Origin: Syntrophobacter sp. SbD2
Lineage (GTDB): Bacteria; Desulfobacterota; Binatia; UBA9968
Assembly (NCBI GenBank): GCA_945889495.1
Contig: CAMDBU010000060.1
Span: 1-32,487, forward strand
Length of the DNA: 32,487 bases
Reading direction: 5' to 3'
Shown here: positions 1 through 8,154 of the stretch, in pieces
Layout: the number at the start of each line of letters is the position of its first letter
Position numbering within the stretch: position 1 is the first letter of the stretch
The notes under the pieces: generated by a model
Database searches by the model: none
Told to the model about the DNA's origin: nothing
The model's input: the letters and a program-made list of their open reading frames with translations, nothing else
Translations under genes and position numbers: made by a program

Positions 1-145
1 CTGGCAACTGTTCGAGCTTTTTGGGAGCCACGATGGGACGGTCCATGCTACAAAACGGTCTCCAAGGACCGAGGGGCGAACGGCCTGTCCCATCCTGTTT
101 CGTGTTAAACAATGTGCATACAGACACTTCAATTTCATTATACAA

Positions 146-808
146 GCAACTGTCACGATTCCCATTGTCATGGTGAACGATACCGATCCTGTTGGTAATG
201 GGTTCGTCGCCAGCCTAGCGCGACCGGGTGGAAACATTACGGGATTGGCCACGCTTGCGCCGGAGCTGAGCGGCAAACAACTGGAGCTTCTGAAGGAGAT
301 CGTTGCCAAGCTCTCCCGCGTGGCCGTCCTCGGGAATTCGACCCAGCCGGGCAACGCACTTGCGTTAAGAGAGATCGAACTCGCCGCGCGTGCGTTCAAG
401 GTGCAGCTTCAAAACCTAGACGTACTCGATCCCATGGATCTTGAGACCGCATTCCGAGCCGCCAGCAAGGGACGTGCTGAGGCACTCCTCGTACTGGGCG
501 GTCCGGTCCTCTTTTCTAACCGAAAACGAATCATAGACTTCGCGGTAAAGAACCGGCTTCCGGCGATCTACGAAAGGCTAGAACATGTAGAAGCTGGGGG
601 ACTTATGACCTACGGCCCGAACATTAACGATCTGCACCGCCGTGCCGCCACGTACGTGGACAAAATCCTGAAAGGTCGGACGCCTGCCGACCTTCCTGTC
701 GAACAGCCGATAAGATTTGAGTTCATCGTTAATTTGAAAGCGGCCAAGCAAATCGGCCTGACGATCCCGCCGAACGTCCTGGCGCGGGCGGATAGAGTGA
801 TCAGATAG
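146..808 (+). pseudogene. 5'-truncated ABC substrate-binding protein (ABC_sub_bind/TrpX-like)
   Basis: From about base 146 this reading frame matches the C-terminal two thirds of the complete substrate-binding protein at 834-1817. Homology begins at ATVTIPIVM and runs to the shared ending LARADRVIR. The first ATG (170) lies inside this homology, so it is not a natural N-terminus. The N-terminal lobe and signal peptide are missing. The same frame is open back to base 2, but residues before base 146 bear no resemblance to the family, so the frame is chimeric. The last 50 or so residues are almost identical to the neighbouring copy although many codons differ synonymously, so the duplication is not very recent. 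Without a signal peptide the product could not work as a periplasmic binding protein. I infer a relic. If the frame extends beyond the window edge, a fusion protein is the alternative. Confidence 0.7.
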
Positions 809-833
809 GCAACTGTAGAGCTGAGCAAAAACC

Positions 834-1817
834 ATGACAAAAACAATTCTTATCTGGCTGCTAGTAGTTTTCTTTGTTGCAAATGTTTCCGTCACTCAGG
901 CGCAGCAGCCGACGAAAATCCCGCGGATAGGGAACCTAGCTGCTAACTCCCGTGCGGCTACGTTGGCCCGCACCGAGGCCTTCCGGCAGGGTCTGCGCGA
1001 GTTGGCGTATGTAGAGGGGAAGAACATCTCCATCGAGTACCGATTTGCGGACGGCAAGCCTGATCGCCTCCCCGCGCTCGCGGCCGAGCTCGTGCGTCTC
1101 AAGGTCGACATCATCGTCTCGGGTGGTCCGTCATCAACCCGTGCTGCTAGGGACGCGACTGTTACAATTCCCATTGTTATGGCGCAACATCCCGATCCTG
1201 TTGGCAGCGGGTTCGTCGCCAGCCTAGCGCGACCGGGCGGAAACATCACTGGATTGTCTACTCTTGCCCCTGAGCTAAGCGGAAAACGACTGGAGATTTT
1301 AAAGGAGACTGTTCCTAAGCTCTCCCGCGTGGCCGTCGTTGGGACTTCGACCGTGCCCGGCTACGCGCAAATGTTAAAAGAGATGGACCTCGCCGCAAGG
1401 GCGTTGAAGGTGCAGCTTCAATACCTAGACGTGCTAGAGCTCAAGGATATTGAGACTACATTCCGCGAAGCGAGCAAGGGACCTGCTGAAGCAGTCCTCA
1501 CGCTGAACAGCCCCGTCTTCAATTCTCATCGAACACGATTTGTAGAACTCGCGGTAAAGAACCGACTACCGGCGATGTACGACAGGGCGGAATTTGTCGA
1601 AGACGGGGGCCTCATGACCTACGGCGTGAGCTTCACCGACTTGGACCGCCGCGCCGCAACGTATGTCGACAAGATTTTGAAAGGCCGGACGCCCGCTGAT
1701 CTTCCGGTCGAACAGCCGATAAGATTTGAATTCATCGTTAATTTGAAAGCGGCCAAGCAGATCGGCCTAACGATTCCGCCGAACGTGCTGGCGCGGGCGG
1801 ATAAAGTGATCAGATAG
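834..1817 (+). CDS. ABC transporter substrate-binding protein, ABC_sub_bind (TrpX-like) family
   Basis: A complete 327-residue periplasmic binding protein. Residues 1-23 form a signal peptide (hydrophobic ILIWLLVVFFVA, likely cleavage after VTQA). The mature part has the family features: PRIGNLA near the N-terminus, FRQGLRELAYVEGKNI, DIIVSGGPSSTRAARDAT, then SLARPGGNITGLSTL, and the IPPNVLARADKVIR ending. Known members bind small ligands such as amino acids, but the ligand here cannot be read from sequence. No permease or ATPase gene is adjacent, so it is an orphan binding protein whose transporter partners must lie elsewhere. The start is the ATG just ahead of the signal peptide; no clear Shine-Dalgarno sequence precedes it. 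It follows a truncated paralogue after 25 bases, and a 3' remnant of a third copy lies about 0.8 kb downstream. Confidence 0.85.
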   Translation: MTKTILIWLLVVFFVANVSVTQAQQPTKIPRIGNLAANSRAATLARTEAFRQGLRELAYVEGKNISIEYRFADGKPDRLPALAAELVRLKVDIIVSGGPSSTRAARDATVTIPIVMAQHPDPVGSGFVASLARPGGNITGLSTLAPELSGKRLEILKETVPKLSRVAVVGTSTVPGYAQMLKEMDLAARALKVQLQYLDVLELKDIETTFREASKGPAEAVLTLNSPVFNSHRTRFVELAVKNRLPAMYDRAEFVEDGGLMTYGVSFTDLDRRAATYVDKILKGRTPADLPVEQPIRFEFIVNLKAAKQIGLTIPPNVLARADKVIR

Positions 1818-1821
1818 GCAA
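1791..1821 (+). repeat. 31-bp direct repeat at SBP gene end (left copy beside the TA-like module)
   Basis: This segment, running from gcgcgggcgg through the stop codon to ggcaa, recurs at 2621-2651 with one mismatch and at 782-812 with one mismatch. Each copy encodes the C-terminal ARAD(K/R)VIR and the stop of an ABC_sub_bind gene. The copies at 1791 and 2621 bracket the two-gene toxin-antitoxin-like module exactly 830 bases apart, as expected if the module was inserted into, or recombined between, tandem binding-protein genes. Confidence 0.8.
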
Positions 1822-1904
1822 CGGCGTTGGGGGGATTGGGTTCGAGGATTGACGGTCGCGGCAATTTATTGCGCGGCCCCGGAGGGCGTGGTACGGTTTC
1901 CTGC

Positions 1905-2261
1905 ATGAGCGCGGACGCTGTCAAACGAATTATCGAGCCTTTTCTAACTCACGGCATATGTAAAGATGAGGCCGAGGCGTTAAAGATGTTGGCTCAGGAC
2001 TACGTCCAGCGTCAGGTCGGGAAATATCGCCAGCGTGTGGAGCATTATCGCGCCTTCTACCAGACCTCGGTAGAGGGGTTTGCAAAGCAGACTGCCGAGC
2101 TTTGCCAGGGGGCCGCGGCGATTCCTCCACTGGGCCATCTGAGCAGACAACAACAAATCTTGAAGGCCGAGGATGACTTAGAAGAATGGCAGGCGGCCGA
2201 GCAGTTTCTCGCCCGCTGGCAGGCCGTGGAGGCAGAATTGCCGAATGCTGCCGCTGCTTGA
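1905..2261 (+). CDS. Putative antitoxin-like partner of TumE-type toxin (helical, unassigned)
   Basis: A predicted 118-residue, highly charged and probably all-helical protein. It contains YVQRQVGKYRQRVEHYRAF and, near the C-terminus, ILKAEDDLEEWQAAEQFLARW, a pattern like small helical proteins that accompany TumE-family toxins. I see no helix-turn-helix, membrane segment or catalytic motif. The frame opens earlier, at 1827, but that extension is glycine/arginine-rich and would begin almost at the preceding gene's stop; the ATG at 1905 gives a more sensible protein. Its 3' end overlaps the next gene by 17 bases, so the two are probably translationally coupled. Antitoxin function is inferred only from size, overlap and neighbour. 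Confidence 0.5.
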   Translation: MSADAVKRIIEPFLTHGICKDEAEALKMLAQDYVQRQVGKYRQRVEHYRAFYQTSVEGFAKQTAELCQGAAAIPPLGHLSRQQQILKAEDDLEEWQAAEQFLARWQAVEAELPNAAAA

Positions 2262-2589
2262 GGCTCTCCTACGGACTTCTCCCAAGGTCGTATCCTTTCA
2301 CATCGTCGATAGCGATCCGCTCGATGAGGCGAACTTCCTGTTTAAGCTCCGCTGTGAGTTGATCTCCGGACAGACCCTTCAGATAAGGCTCCGAGCGGTT
2401 TCCGGCAGCATCCGATATTCTTATCAAGAATTCACCGACAAACCGTTGCGGCGTTGGGACAACGCGCCGCATTTTGCCGATCTGCCAAATTTTCCACACC
2501 ATCATCACGACTCGCGCGGCGATATTGTGGCGTCATCGCTAACCGGCGACCCAGTTGCCGATCTTGCGCAAGTGTTAAACGTACTTTAA
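2245..2589 (+). CDS. TumE-family (DUF6516-type) toxin-antitoxin system protein
   Basis: A 114-residue protein. It carries the motifs I associate with the TumE/DUF6516 family: an N-terminal half of alternating strands (LRCELISGQTLQIRLRA), then SYQEF, the signature RWDNAPHFADLPNFPHHHHD at residues 70-89, and a short tail ending in a helix like LAQVLNVL. The RWDNAPH and poly-His segment is the likely functional centre; its activity is not established from sequence. Translation probably depends on the upstream gene, whose last 17 bases it overlaps. The pair sits between direct repeats derived from substrate-binding-protein gene ends, which fits the mobility of toxin-antitoxin modules. Family assignment rests on recognised motifs without a search. 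Confidence 0.65.
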   Translation: MLPLLEALLRTSPKVVSFHIVDSDPLDEANFLFKLRCELISGQTLQIRLRAVSGSIRYSYQEFTDKPLRRWDNAPHFADLPNFPHHHHDSRGDIVASSLTGDPVADLAQVLNVL

Positions 2590-2614
2590 CAACCGGTCTA
2601 TCTGGATGCTGTTC

Positions 2615-2647
2615 CTGGAAGCGCGAGCGGATAAAGTGATCAGATAG
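2615..2647 (+). pseudogene. 3'-end relic of a third ABC_sub_bind gene
   Basis: Eleven codons read LEARADKVIR followed by TAG, the same ending as the two binding-protein genes upstream. The flanking 31 bases (2621-2651) match 1791-1821 with one mismatch. Nothing of the rest of such a gene precedes it: the bases before it are the end and 3' flank of the TumE-like gene. It is therefore a scar of a former tandem copy or a repeat created by insertion of the module. Confidence 0.75.
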
Positions 2648-2709
2648 GCAAAAGGCAAATGACATTCGCGAGGCCGGCTATTGCCTGTTGCCTCATGCCT
2701 ATTGCCTTG
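2646..2709 (+). repeat. Short imperfect word repeat (GCCTNTT type)
   Basis: The gap before the acyl-CoA dehydrogenase contains ggcaaaaggcaaat, then its complement-like words ttgcctgttgcct, atgcct and attgcct. The words are near-identical 6-7 mers and the two halves can pair as an imperfect hairpin. This is one of several word-repeat types in the window. Confidence 0.55.
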
Positions 2710-2722
2710 ATTTGGAGGAACC

Positions 2723-3874
2723 ATGGATTTTGATTTGTCAGACGAGTTGATCGCCGTGCGCGACTTGGCGCGGGAGTTTGCCGAGAAGGAGATTGCGCCG
2801 ACCGCGGCGCAGGATGACAAAGCGCAAACCTTTCGCGGCGATCTGGTGCGCAAGATGGGCGAGCTGGGTTTTTACGGCACGATGATTCCCGAAGCTTACG
2901 GCGGCAATGAGCTGGGCGCGCTCGCCATGGTGTTGATCACCGAGGAGATCGCTCGGGTGCATAGCGCCATGCGCGTCGGCATCAATATGCAAATTGGTCC
3001 GGCGCTGACGCTGCTGCAGTTCGGCACCGACGAACAGAAAAATAAGTTCATTCCGGGTTTGATGACCGGTGAAACCATCGGCTGCTTCGCCATCACCGAA
3101 CCCGATGCCGGTTCGGATGTCGCGGCGATGCGCACGACGGCGACCAAAGACGGCGATCGCTACTTACTCAACGGCGGTAAGCTGTGGATCTCCAACGGGC
3201 CGGTGACCAACGGCGGGTTGGTTTACGCCTACACCGACCGGACGCAGAAACATCGCGGCATGAGCGCGTTCTTCGCCGAGTGGGATCAACCCGGACTCAC
3301 CCGGCGCACGTTGGAAACCATGGGTGCGCACTGCTCGCCTTTGGGTGAACTGACTTTCGACAATTTCCCGATTCCAACCGCGAACCTGCTGGGCAAGGAA
3401 GGCGACGGTTTCAAAATCTGCATGTGGCAGTTGAATCAAACCCGGCTTAACTGCGCCGCCGGCGCGTTGGGCGTCGCCCGCGCAGCCAAAGAAGCGGCGG
3501 TGAATTACTGCAATCAACGATCGCAGTTTGGCCAAAAGATCGGCGAGTTTCAGATGAATCAAGATTCGATCGCGCAGATGATCGCCCATGAAGAGGCGGC
3601 GCGCTTGCTGGTCTACCGCGCCGCTTGGCTGGCGGATCAAAAACGGCCGAACAACTTGGAAGCTTCTATCGGCAAATACTGCGCGGCAGAAGCCGCCAAC
3701 TTCGCCGCCGACGCGGCGATGAAAATCCTCGGCGCCTACGGCTATTCAACCGAGTTTCCCGTCGAGCGTTATTATCGCGACGCCAAGTCGTACCAGATCG
3801 TCGAAGGTTCATCCAACGTGCAGAAGATGATCATCGCTCAGGACGCGCTGGGATATCGCAAGGCGAATCGGTGA
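2723..3874 (+). CDS. Acyl-CoA dehydrogenase
   Basis: A 383-residue FAD-dependent acyl-CoA dehydrogenase of normal length. The N-terminal helical domain (about 1-115) is followed by signature CFAITEPDAGSDVAAM in the beta domain. The C-terminal helical domain has the FAD-contacting QRSQFGQKIGEFQ and the second signature ILGAYGYSTEFPVERYYRDAK region. Glu361 in YQIVEGSSNVQ is at the position of the catalytic base of medium- and short-chain dehydrogenases. The enzyme should form the alpha,beta double bond of an acyl-CoA thioester and pass electrons to ETF. The exact acyl substrate is not decidable; glutaryl-, cyclohexene- or branched-chain CoA are all possible. A GGAGG site at 2713-2717 supports the ATG. 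It converges on cobQ with a two-base gap, so no separate terminator fits between them. Confidence 0.92.
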   Translation: MDFDLSDELIAVRDLAREFAEKEIAPTAAQDDKAQTFRGDLVRKMGELGFYGTMIPEAYGGNELGALAMVLITEEIARVHSAMRVGINMQIGPALTLLQFGTDEQKNKFIPGLMTGETIGCFAITEPDAGSDVAAMRTTATKDGDRYLLNGGKLWISNGPVTNGGLVYAYTDRTQKHRGMSAFFAEWDQPGLTRRTLETMGAHCSPLGELTFDNFPIPTANLLGKEGDGFKICMWQLNQTRLNCAAGALGVARAAKEAAVNYCNQRSQFGQKIGEFQMNQDSIAQMIAHEEAARLLVYRAAWLADQKRPNNLEASIGKYCAAEAANFAADAAMKILGAYGYSTEFPVERYYRDAKSYQIVEGSSNVQKMIIAQDALGYRKANR

Positions 3875-3876
3875 GA

Positions 3877-5397
3877 TTACTGTCGATCCAGGATGCGCTG
3901 AATCAGCTCCATGTTTAAGCTTCCGCGCACATGAGCGGCCAGCCGGTCGTATTGTTCGTCGGCGGAGAATTGCGCTTGGCCTGCTGTGTAGGTCTGCCCT
4001 TTGCGTTCGGCCAGTTCCTGCAAGATCGCTCGGCGCAATTCATCGTTGTGAAATAAGCCGTGGATGTAAGTGCCGATAATGTTGCCGTCGGCACTGAGCG
4101 CACCATCGCGGTCTGCGATGATTTGCCGGGACCGTTGCTCGATTAGAAACGGTTGCGCAGCGCCCTGGCCTGCCGTCCTTCCCATGTGAATTTCATAGCC
4201 GGAAATCTTCATGTCCTGCGCTCTAGCGAGCAGGCCAATGTTGGCCAAGGTGCGGGCGCGAACTTGGTGGGTCGCTTTCACTGCCCCAAAGCGGGTGGTC
4301 ACCGGTAAGAGCCCCATGCCGGTGGTCAGCGCAGTCGATGACTCGATTCGCTCTGGATCGTGGATGGATCTACTGAGCATTTGAAAGCCAGCGCAAATGC
4401 CGACGATCGGCACGCCGGCTGAAACCGCGCGGAGAATTTCCTGCTCCCGGCCGCTTTCACGGAGGTAAAGGAAATCGGCCACAGTCGCTTTGCTGCCGGG
4501 CAGAACGATCAGGTCAGGAAGGCCGAGACGGTCGCCGCTTTCGACATAGCGTAGACGCACTCGAGGTTCGCGTTCGAAGGGATCGAAGTCATCGAAGTTG
4601 CTGATATGCGGCAGAGCGATGACCGCGATGTCCAAGTCGAAGTCGCGGCGATTTTTCATAGCGTTACGTTTCTCCAACGAGACCGAATCTTCTTCGGCGA
4701 TGTGGATATCGTGATAATAGGGCACCACGCCGGCCACCGGCACGCCAGTGCGGGCTTCCAGCCAATCCAATCCCGGCGCGAGTAATGAAACGTCACCGCG
4801 AAACTTATTGACGATAAACGCTTTGACACGTTCTCTTTCCGGCGCGTCGAGCAGCTCCATGGTGCCCACCAGCGCGGCAAAGATGCCGCCGCGGTCGATA
4901 TCGGCGGCGAGCAACACCGGTGCATTGCAGTAGAGCGCGACTTTCATGTTGACCAGATCGCGTTCCTTGAGATTGATTTCTGCCGGGCTGCCGGCGCCTT
5001 CGATGACGACGACATCGTAGGCGCTACGCAGCTGGTCGAGGGATTCGGTGATCGCGCTCCAGAGTTCGGTTTTGAGTTGAAGAAAATCCGCCGCGGCGAT
5101 GCGCGTCAGCGGCTTACCGCGTAGGACGATCTGGGCATCGCAATCGCTTTCTGGTTTGATCAACACCGGATTCATCGCCACCGTCGGCGCGATGCCCGCA
5201 GCTTCGGCTTGGACGACTTGAGCGCGGCCGATCTCACCGCCGTCCGCCGTGACGAAAGAGTTAAGCGACATGTTTTGCGCTTTGAACGGCGCGACCCTTA
5301 ACCGCTGCTGTTTGAAGATGCGGCACAACGCGGTGACGAGAATGCTTTTCCCCACCGATGAGCCGGTGCCTTGGACCATTAACACTTTGGCGAGCAT
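3877..5397 (-). CDS. cobQ: Cobyric acid synthase (glutamine-hydrolysing)
   Basis: A 506-residue CobQ/CbiP. It amidates four side chains of adenosylcobyrinic acid a,c-diamide using ATP and glutamine, in the cytoplasm. The N-terminal dethiobiotin-synthetase-like domain has P-loop GTGSSVGKS (residues 10-18), FKAQNMSLNSFV and the VIEGAGSPAEINL motif. The C-terminal class I glutamine amidotransferase domain has Cys335 in IVGICAGFQM and His446 in GTYIHGLF. Length is typical. It is the last gene of the minus-strand cobalamin uptake operon, 26 bases after btuD, and so is probably under the same cobalamin riboswitch. No other corrinoid ring-synthesis gene is in view, so it may serve late synthesis or salvage with genes elsewhere. 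Confidence 0.95.
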   Translation of the reverse strand: MLAKVLMVQGTGSSVGKSILVTALCRIFKQQRLRVAPFKAQNMSLNSFVTADGGEIGRAQVVQAEAAGIAPTVAMNPVLIKPESDCDAQIVLRGKPLTRIAAADFLQLKTELWSAITESLDQLRSAYDVVVIEGAGSPAEINLKERDLVNMKVALYCNAPVLLAADIDRGGIFAALVGTMELLDAPERERVKAFIVNKFRGDVSLLAPGLDWLEARTGVPVAGVVPYYHDIHIAEEDSVSLEKRNAMKNRRDFDLDIAVIALPHISNFDDFDPFEREPRVRLRYVESGDRLGLPDLIVLPGSKATVADFLYLRESGREQEILRAVSAGVPIVGICAGFQMLSRSIHDPERIESSTALTTGMGLLPVTTRFGAVKATHQVRARTLANIGLLARAQDMKISGYEIHMGRTAGQGAAQPFLIEQRSRQIIADRDGALSADGNIIGTYIHGLFHNDELRRAILQELAERKGQTYTAGQAQFSADEQYDRLAAHVRGSLNMELIQRILDRQ

Positions 5398-5423
5398 GGT
5401 TTTCCGGCTGAATGCTAGTACGC

Positions 5424-6215
5424 TTAAGAAAACGGATGGCGCGGCACGAAGTAGCGCGGCTGCGATTCGTGGCCGGCGATTTGTTTCATCTCGACGTCGA
5501 GCAATTCTTTGATACTTGCTTCATTGATAACTTCAGCCACTGGGCCGAAACCGCGCAGTTCACCGCCGCTCAGCAGCAGTGCTTTGTCGGCGAACAGCGA
5601 CACCAAATTGATGTCATGCAGCACCGTGACGACGGCGATGCCTTCGTCCACGCATAAGCGTTTCAGCGTCGAGAGAATTTGCAATTGAAAGTTGAGATCC
5701 AAGTGCAGCGTCGGTTCGTCGAGCAGTAATATTTTCGCCGATTGAGCTAGGGCGCGGGCGATCAGCACTTTTTGCCTCTCGCCGCCGCTCAGGGTGTTGA
5801 ACTGCCGGTCGCAGAGCTCAGTTGCGGCGGTCTTCTTCAGCGCGTCGGCAATCGCAACTCTGTCCGCCGCGGTTTCGCTGCCGCGCAGTCCATGAGGGTA
5901 ACGACCGAGGGCGACCAGCTCGCGTACGGTTAAGGGAAAACTCGCCGCCGGTTGTTGGGACACGTAGGCAATGGCTTGCGCCCGCGCTTTGGGTTCGAGA
6001 GCGGCAATTGGTTGGCCGTGGAGCGTAACCACGCCAGAGTTTGGACTGAGCAGGCCGAGCATGATTTTTAGCAGAGTGGTTTTTCCTGAGCCGTTAGGCC
6101 CGATGACAGCGACCAGTTCGCCAGCCGCGACGGCAAACGAGATATCCTTCAGCAATAGCCAGCTGTTGTAGCCGAACGAAACATTGCGGACATCGAGGGC
6201 GCGCGTCGCTTCCAT
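5424..6215 (-). CDS. btuD: Cobalamin-type ABC importer ATP-binding protein (BtuD-like)
   Basis: A 263-residue ATPase of the iron-siderophore/B12 importer family. Walker A is GPNGSGKTT (residues 39-47), the Q-loop region follows as AYVSQQPAASFP, the ABC signature is LSGGERQKVLIARAL, Walker B is ILLLDEPTLHLDL, and the switch histidine is in VTVLHDINL. The usual DEPTSHLD is DEPTLHLD here. It should drive import through the BtuC-like permease encoded immediately upstream; the permease stop lies four bases before this ATG. Position in a block with a BtuB-like receptor, btuF and cobQ behind a cobalamin riboswitch argues for corrinoid rather than siderophore transport. Confidence 0.9.
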   Translation of the reverse strand: MEATRALDVRNVSFGYNSWLLLKDISFAVAAGELVAVIGPNGSGKTTLLKIMLGLLSPNSGVVTLHGQPIAALEPKARAQAIAYVSQQPAASFPLTVRELVALGRYPHGLRGSETAADRVAIADALKKTAATELCDRQFNTLSGGERQKVLIARALAQSAKILLLDEPTLHLDLNFQLQILSTLKRLCVDEGIAVVTVLHDINLVSLFADKALLLSGGELRGFGPVAEVINEASIKELLDVEMKQIAGHESQPRYFVPRHPFS

Positions 6216-6219
6216 AGCG

Positions 6220-7194
6220 TTAACCTAAATCGCTGCTCTCGTTGCGGATCAGGTAGAGGAAGATCGGCACGCCAACCAAGGAAGTCACGATGCCGACCGG
6301 CAGCTCCGCCGGTTCGATGACTATCCGCGCGGCGGCGTCGCAGAGAACCAGAAAGATCCCGCCGGTAAAGAAAGTCAGGGGAAATAGCGTCCGATGATCG
6401 GCGCCGCAGCTCAAACGGATCATATGCGGCACGATCAAGCCGACGAAGCCGATTAAGCCGGCCACCGATACCGAGATCGAAGTAAGCAGCGCGGCGAGTA
6501 CGGCGAAGATCAGTTGCACGCGGCCGGTGCGCACGCCGCTGCTCTGGGCGGTTTCTTCGCCAAGCAGCAAAACGTTTAGCTCCGGCGCGTAGTAACAGGC
6601 GGTAAGCGCGGCGATGGGAATGCAGGCAAGCGACACCCAGGTGGTGTCCCAACTGGAGCTCGAAAAGCCGCCGAGAAAGAAAAAGATCAGCGCCTTCAAC
6701 TCTTCGCCGGCCATCAACATGAAGATGGCGACCAGCGAAGAAAGAAACAGACCGACGCCCAGGCCCGAAAGCAGCAAGCGAAAGATCGAGAAGCCGCCCT
6801 GGCGGTGGCCAAAGTAGAAAACCATAGCGAGGGCGCCGAGCGATCCGCCGAAGGCGAACACGCTGACGGCGGCGAAGCTCGCCAGCGGCGACGCGAGCTT
6901 GAAGACGATGGCGGCGGCGGCACCCAAGGACGCGCCGGAGGAGACGCCGAGTAAATAGCTGTCGGCGATGGGATTGCGAAACAAACCTTGGAAGATCGCA
7001 CCCGCCAGCGCTAGACCGCCGCCGACCAAAAACGCCGAGAGCACGCGCGGTAGACGCAGGTTGAACAAGATTTCTTTATCCGTTGCCGACAGATGAAAGA
7101 AAGAGATCGGCACCGGGCCGATGCTCAAGCCGATGGCGAGGACGGCTAGGATCGCCGGCGCGATCAGCCAAGGATGCAAACCGCGGCGATTCAC
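6220..7194 (-). CDS. btuC: Cobalamin-type ABC importer permease (BtuC-like, FecCD family)
   Basis: A 324-residue inner-membrane permease with the many hydrophobic segments of the FecCD/BtuC fold. Family landmarks are LRLPRVLSAFLVGGGLALAG near residues 46-65, NPIADSYLLGVSSGASLGA, and the late GLIGFVGLIVPHMIRL, which contacts the ATPase. The initiation codon is GTG, and it overlaps the btuF stop in a GTGA arrangement, which implies coupled translation. It works with the adjacent BtuD-like ATPase and BtuF-like binding protein. The specificity assignment to cobalamin is from the operon and riboswitch, because siderophore permeases look very similar. Confidence 0.9.
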   Translation of the reverse strand: MNRRGLHPWLIAPAILAVLAIGLSIGPVPISFFHLSATDKEILFNLRLPRVLSAFLVGGGLALAGAIFQGLFRNPIADSYLLGVSSGASLGAAAAIVFKLASPLASFAAVSVFAFGGSLGALAMVFYFGHRQGGFSIFRLLLSGLGVGLFLSSLVAIFMLMAGEELKALIFFFLGGFSSSSWDTTWVSLACIPIAALTACYYAPELNVLLLGEETAQSSGVRTGRVQLIFAVLAALLTSISVSVAGLIGFVGLIVPHMIRLSCGADHRTLFPLTFFTGGIFLVLCDAAARIVIEPAELPVGIVTSLVGVPIFLYLIRNESSDLG

Positions 7195-8138
7195 TTTAAC
7201 TCCGTTGGTAACCGTTGCGCCGCTGCCGCTTCACGGAACAAGCAATTGTGCAGCTTGGCCAGCCCATCGACGAACATGATGCTGCGGCGAATGTCGGGCT
7301 CGTCGATGAAACAAAAGTTACCGTCGCGCACGCCGCGGATGGACGACCAGCCGGGACGCTTTGACAGGGTTTTTACGAAAGGCGCTTGCTCGGCGAGAAA
7401 GATCAGCACTTCGGGATTTCTCTGAATCAGCGCTTCCAAACCGATCTGTCCCGAGTCGAAGGGCAGATCGCCGAACACGTTTACACCGCCGGCCGCGCTG
7501 ACCAACCAGTCGGTGAAGGAGGCGCCGCCGACGGTGATCAGCGGCTCGGTCCACATTTGCAAGTAGGCGCGCTTTTTCGACTGGTTCTTGGCTTTGCTGA
7601 CAATCGTTTGAAAGCTCTGGCGCATGTTATCGATGAAGCTGCGCGCTTTCGGCTCTTGCCCGAGCAACTCGCCCAGCAGCAAAAAATCTTTTACCAGCCC
7701 AATCATGTTGCGCGGCCACAAACTCACCACCGAATAGCCGAGGGTTTTGAGCGGCACGGCGAAGCGCTGTTGACTCGGTCCGTTGGTAAGGATGAGATCG
7801 GGTTGCAGCTGGACGATTTTCTCCAAGTTGGCGTCGAAGCCGCCGCCGATGATGTCGACTTGCTTGCGTTGGAGTCGCTGGCGCAGTTCCAGGGGGAACT
7901 CGTCGTAACGAGTTCCCCCCTTGAGTCGCTGGCAATCGAGCAAACAAACCATCTCCGAGTTGGTTGGAACTAAGGATACAACCCGGCGTATTTCCCGTGT
8001 GACCGTCACGGTGAAGCCCAAGTCGTCGACGACGCTGCGGTCGCCCGCACCAACCGATGGCGGGCGAAGCAGCGGTACGACGAGAGCGGCAAGTAATAAA
8101 ACCCGCTTGCTCCCGAAAGATGGCCGGCGCGACGACAT
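7191..8138 (-). CDS. btuF: Cobalamin-type ABC importer substrate-binding protein (BtuF-like)
   Basis: A periplasmic class III binding protein, 315 residues from the ATG at 8138. An upstream in-frame ATG at 8219 would overlap the receptor gene by 65 bases and place 27 residues ahead of the signal sequence, so I prefer 8138. That ATG is followed by a basic N-terminus and hydrophobic VLLLAALVVPLL. The mature protein has RRVVSLVPTNSEMVCLL, the BtuF-like GGTRYDEFP, LQPDLILTN and a long connecting helix. C-terminal segments LIQRNPEVLIF and RPGWSSIRGVRDGNF are also typical. It lies 16 bases after the receptor gene and overlaps btuC by four bases. It should capture corrinoid delivered by the receptor and hand it to BtuCD. 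Confidence 0.88.
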   Translation of the reverse strand: MSSRRPSFGSKRVLLLAALVVPLLRPPSVGAGDRSVVDDLGFTVTVTREIRRVVSLVPTNSEMVCLLDCQRLKGGTRYDEFPLELRQRLQRKQVDIIGGGFDANLEKIVQLQPDLILTNGPSQQRFAVPLKTLGYSVVSLWPRNMIGLVKDFLLLGELLGQEPKARSFIDNMRQSFQTIVSKAKNQSKKRAYLQMWTEPLITVGGASFTDWLVSAAGGVNVFGDLPFDSGQIGLEALIQRNPEVLIFLAEQAPFVKTLSKRPGWSSIRGVRDGNFCFIDEPDIRRSIMFVDGLAKLHNCLFREAAAAQRLPTELK

Positions 8139-8154
8139 GGTATCGTAAATTGCG

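Noticed and set aside
1791-2651. Composite transposon or insertion sequence around the TumE-like pair
   Set aside because: No transposase or terminal inverted repeats; the direct repeats are explained by homologous SBP gene ends.
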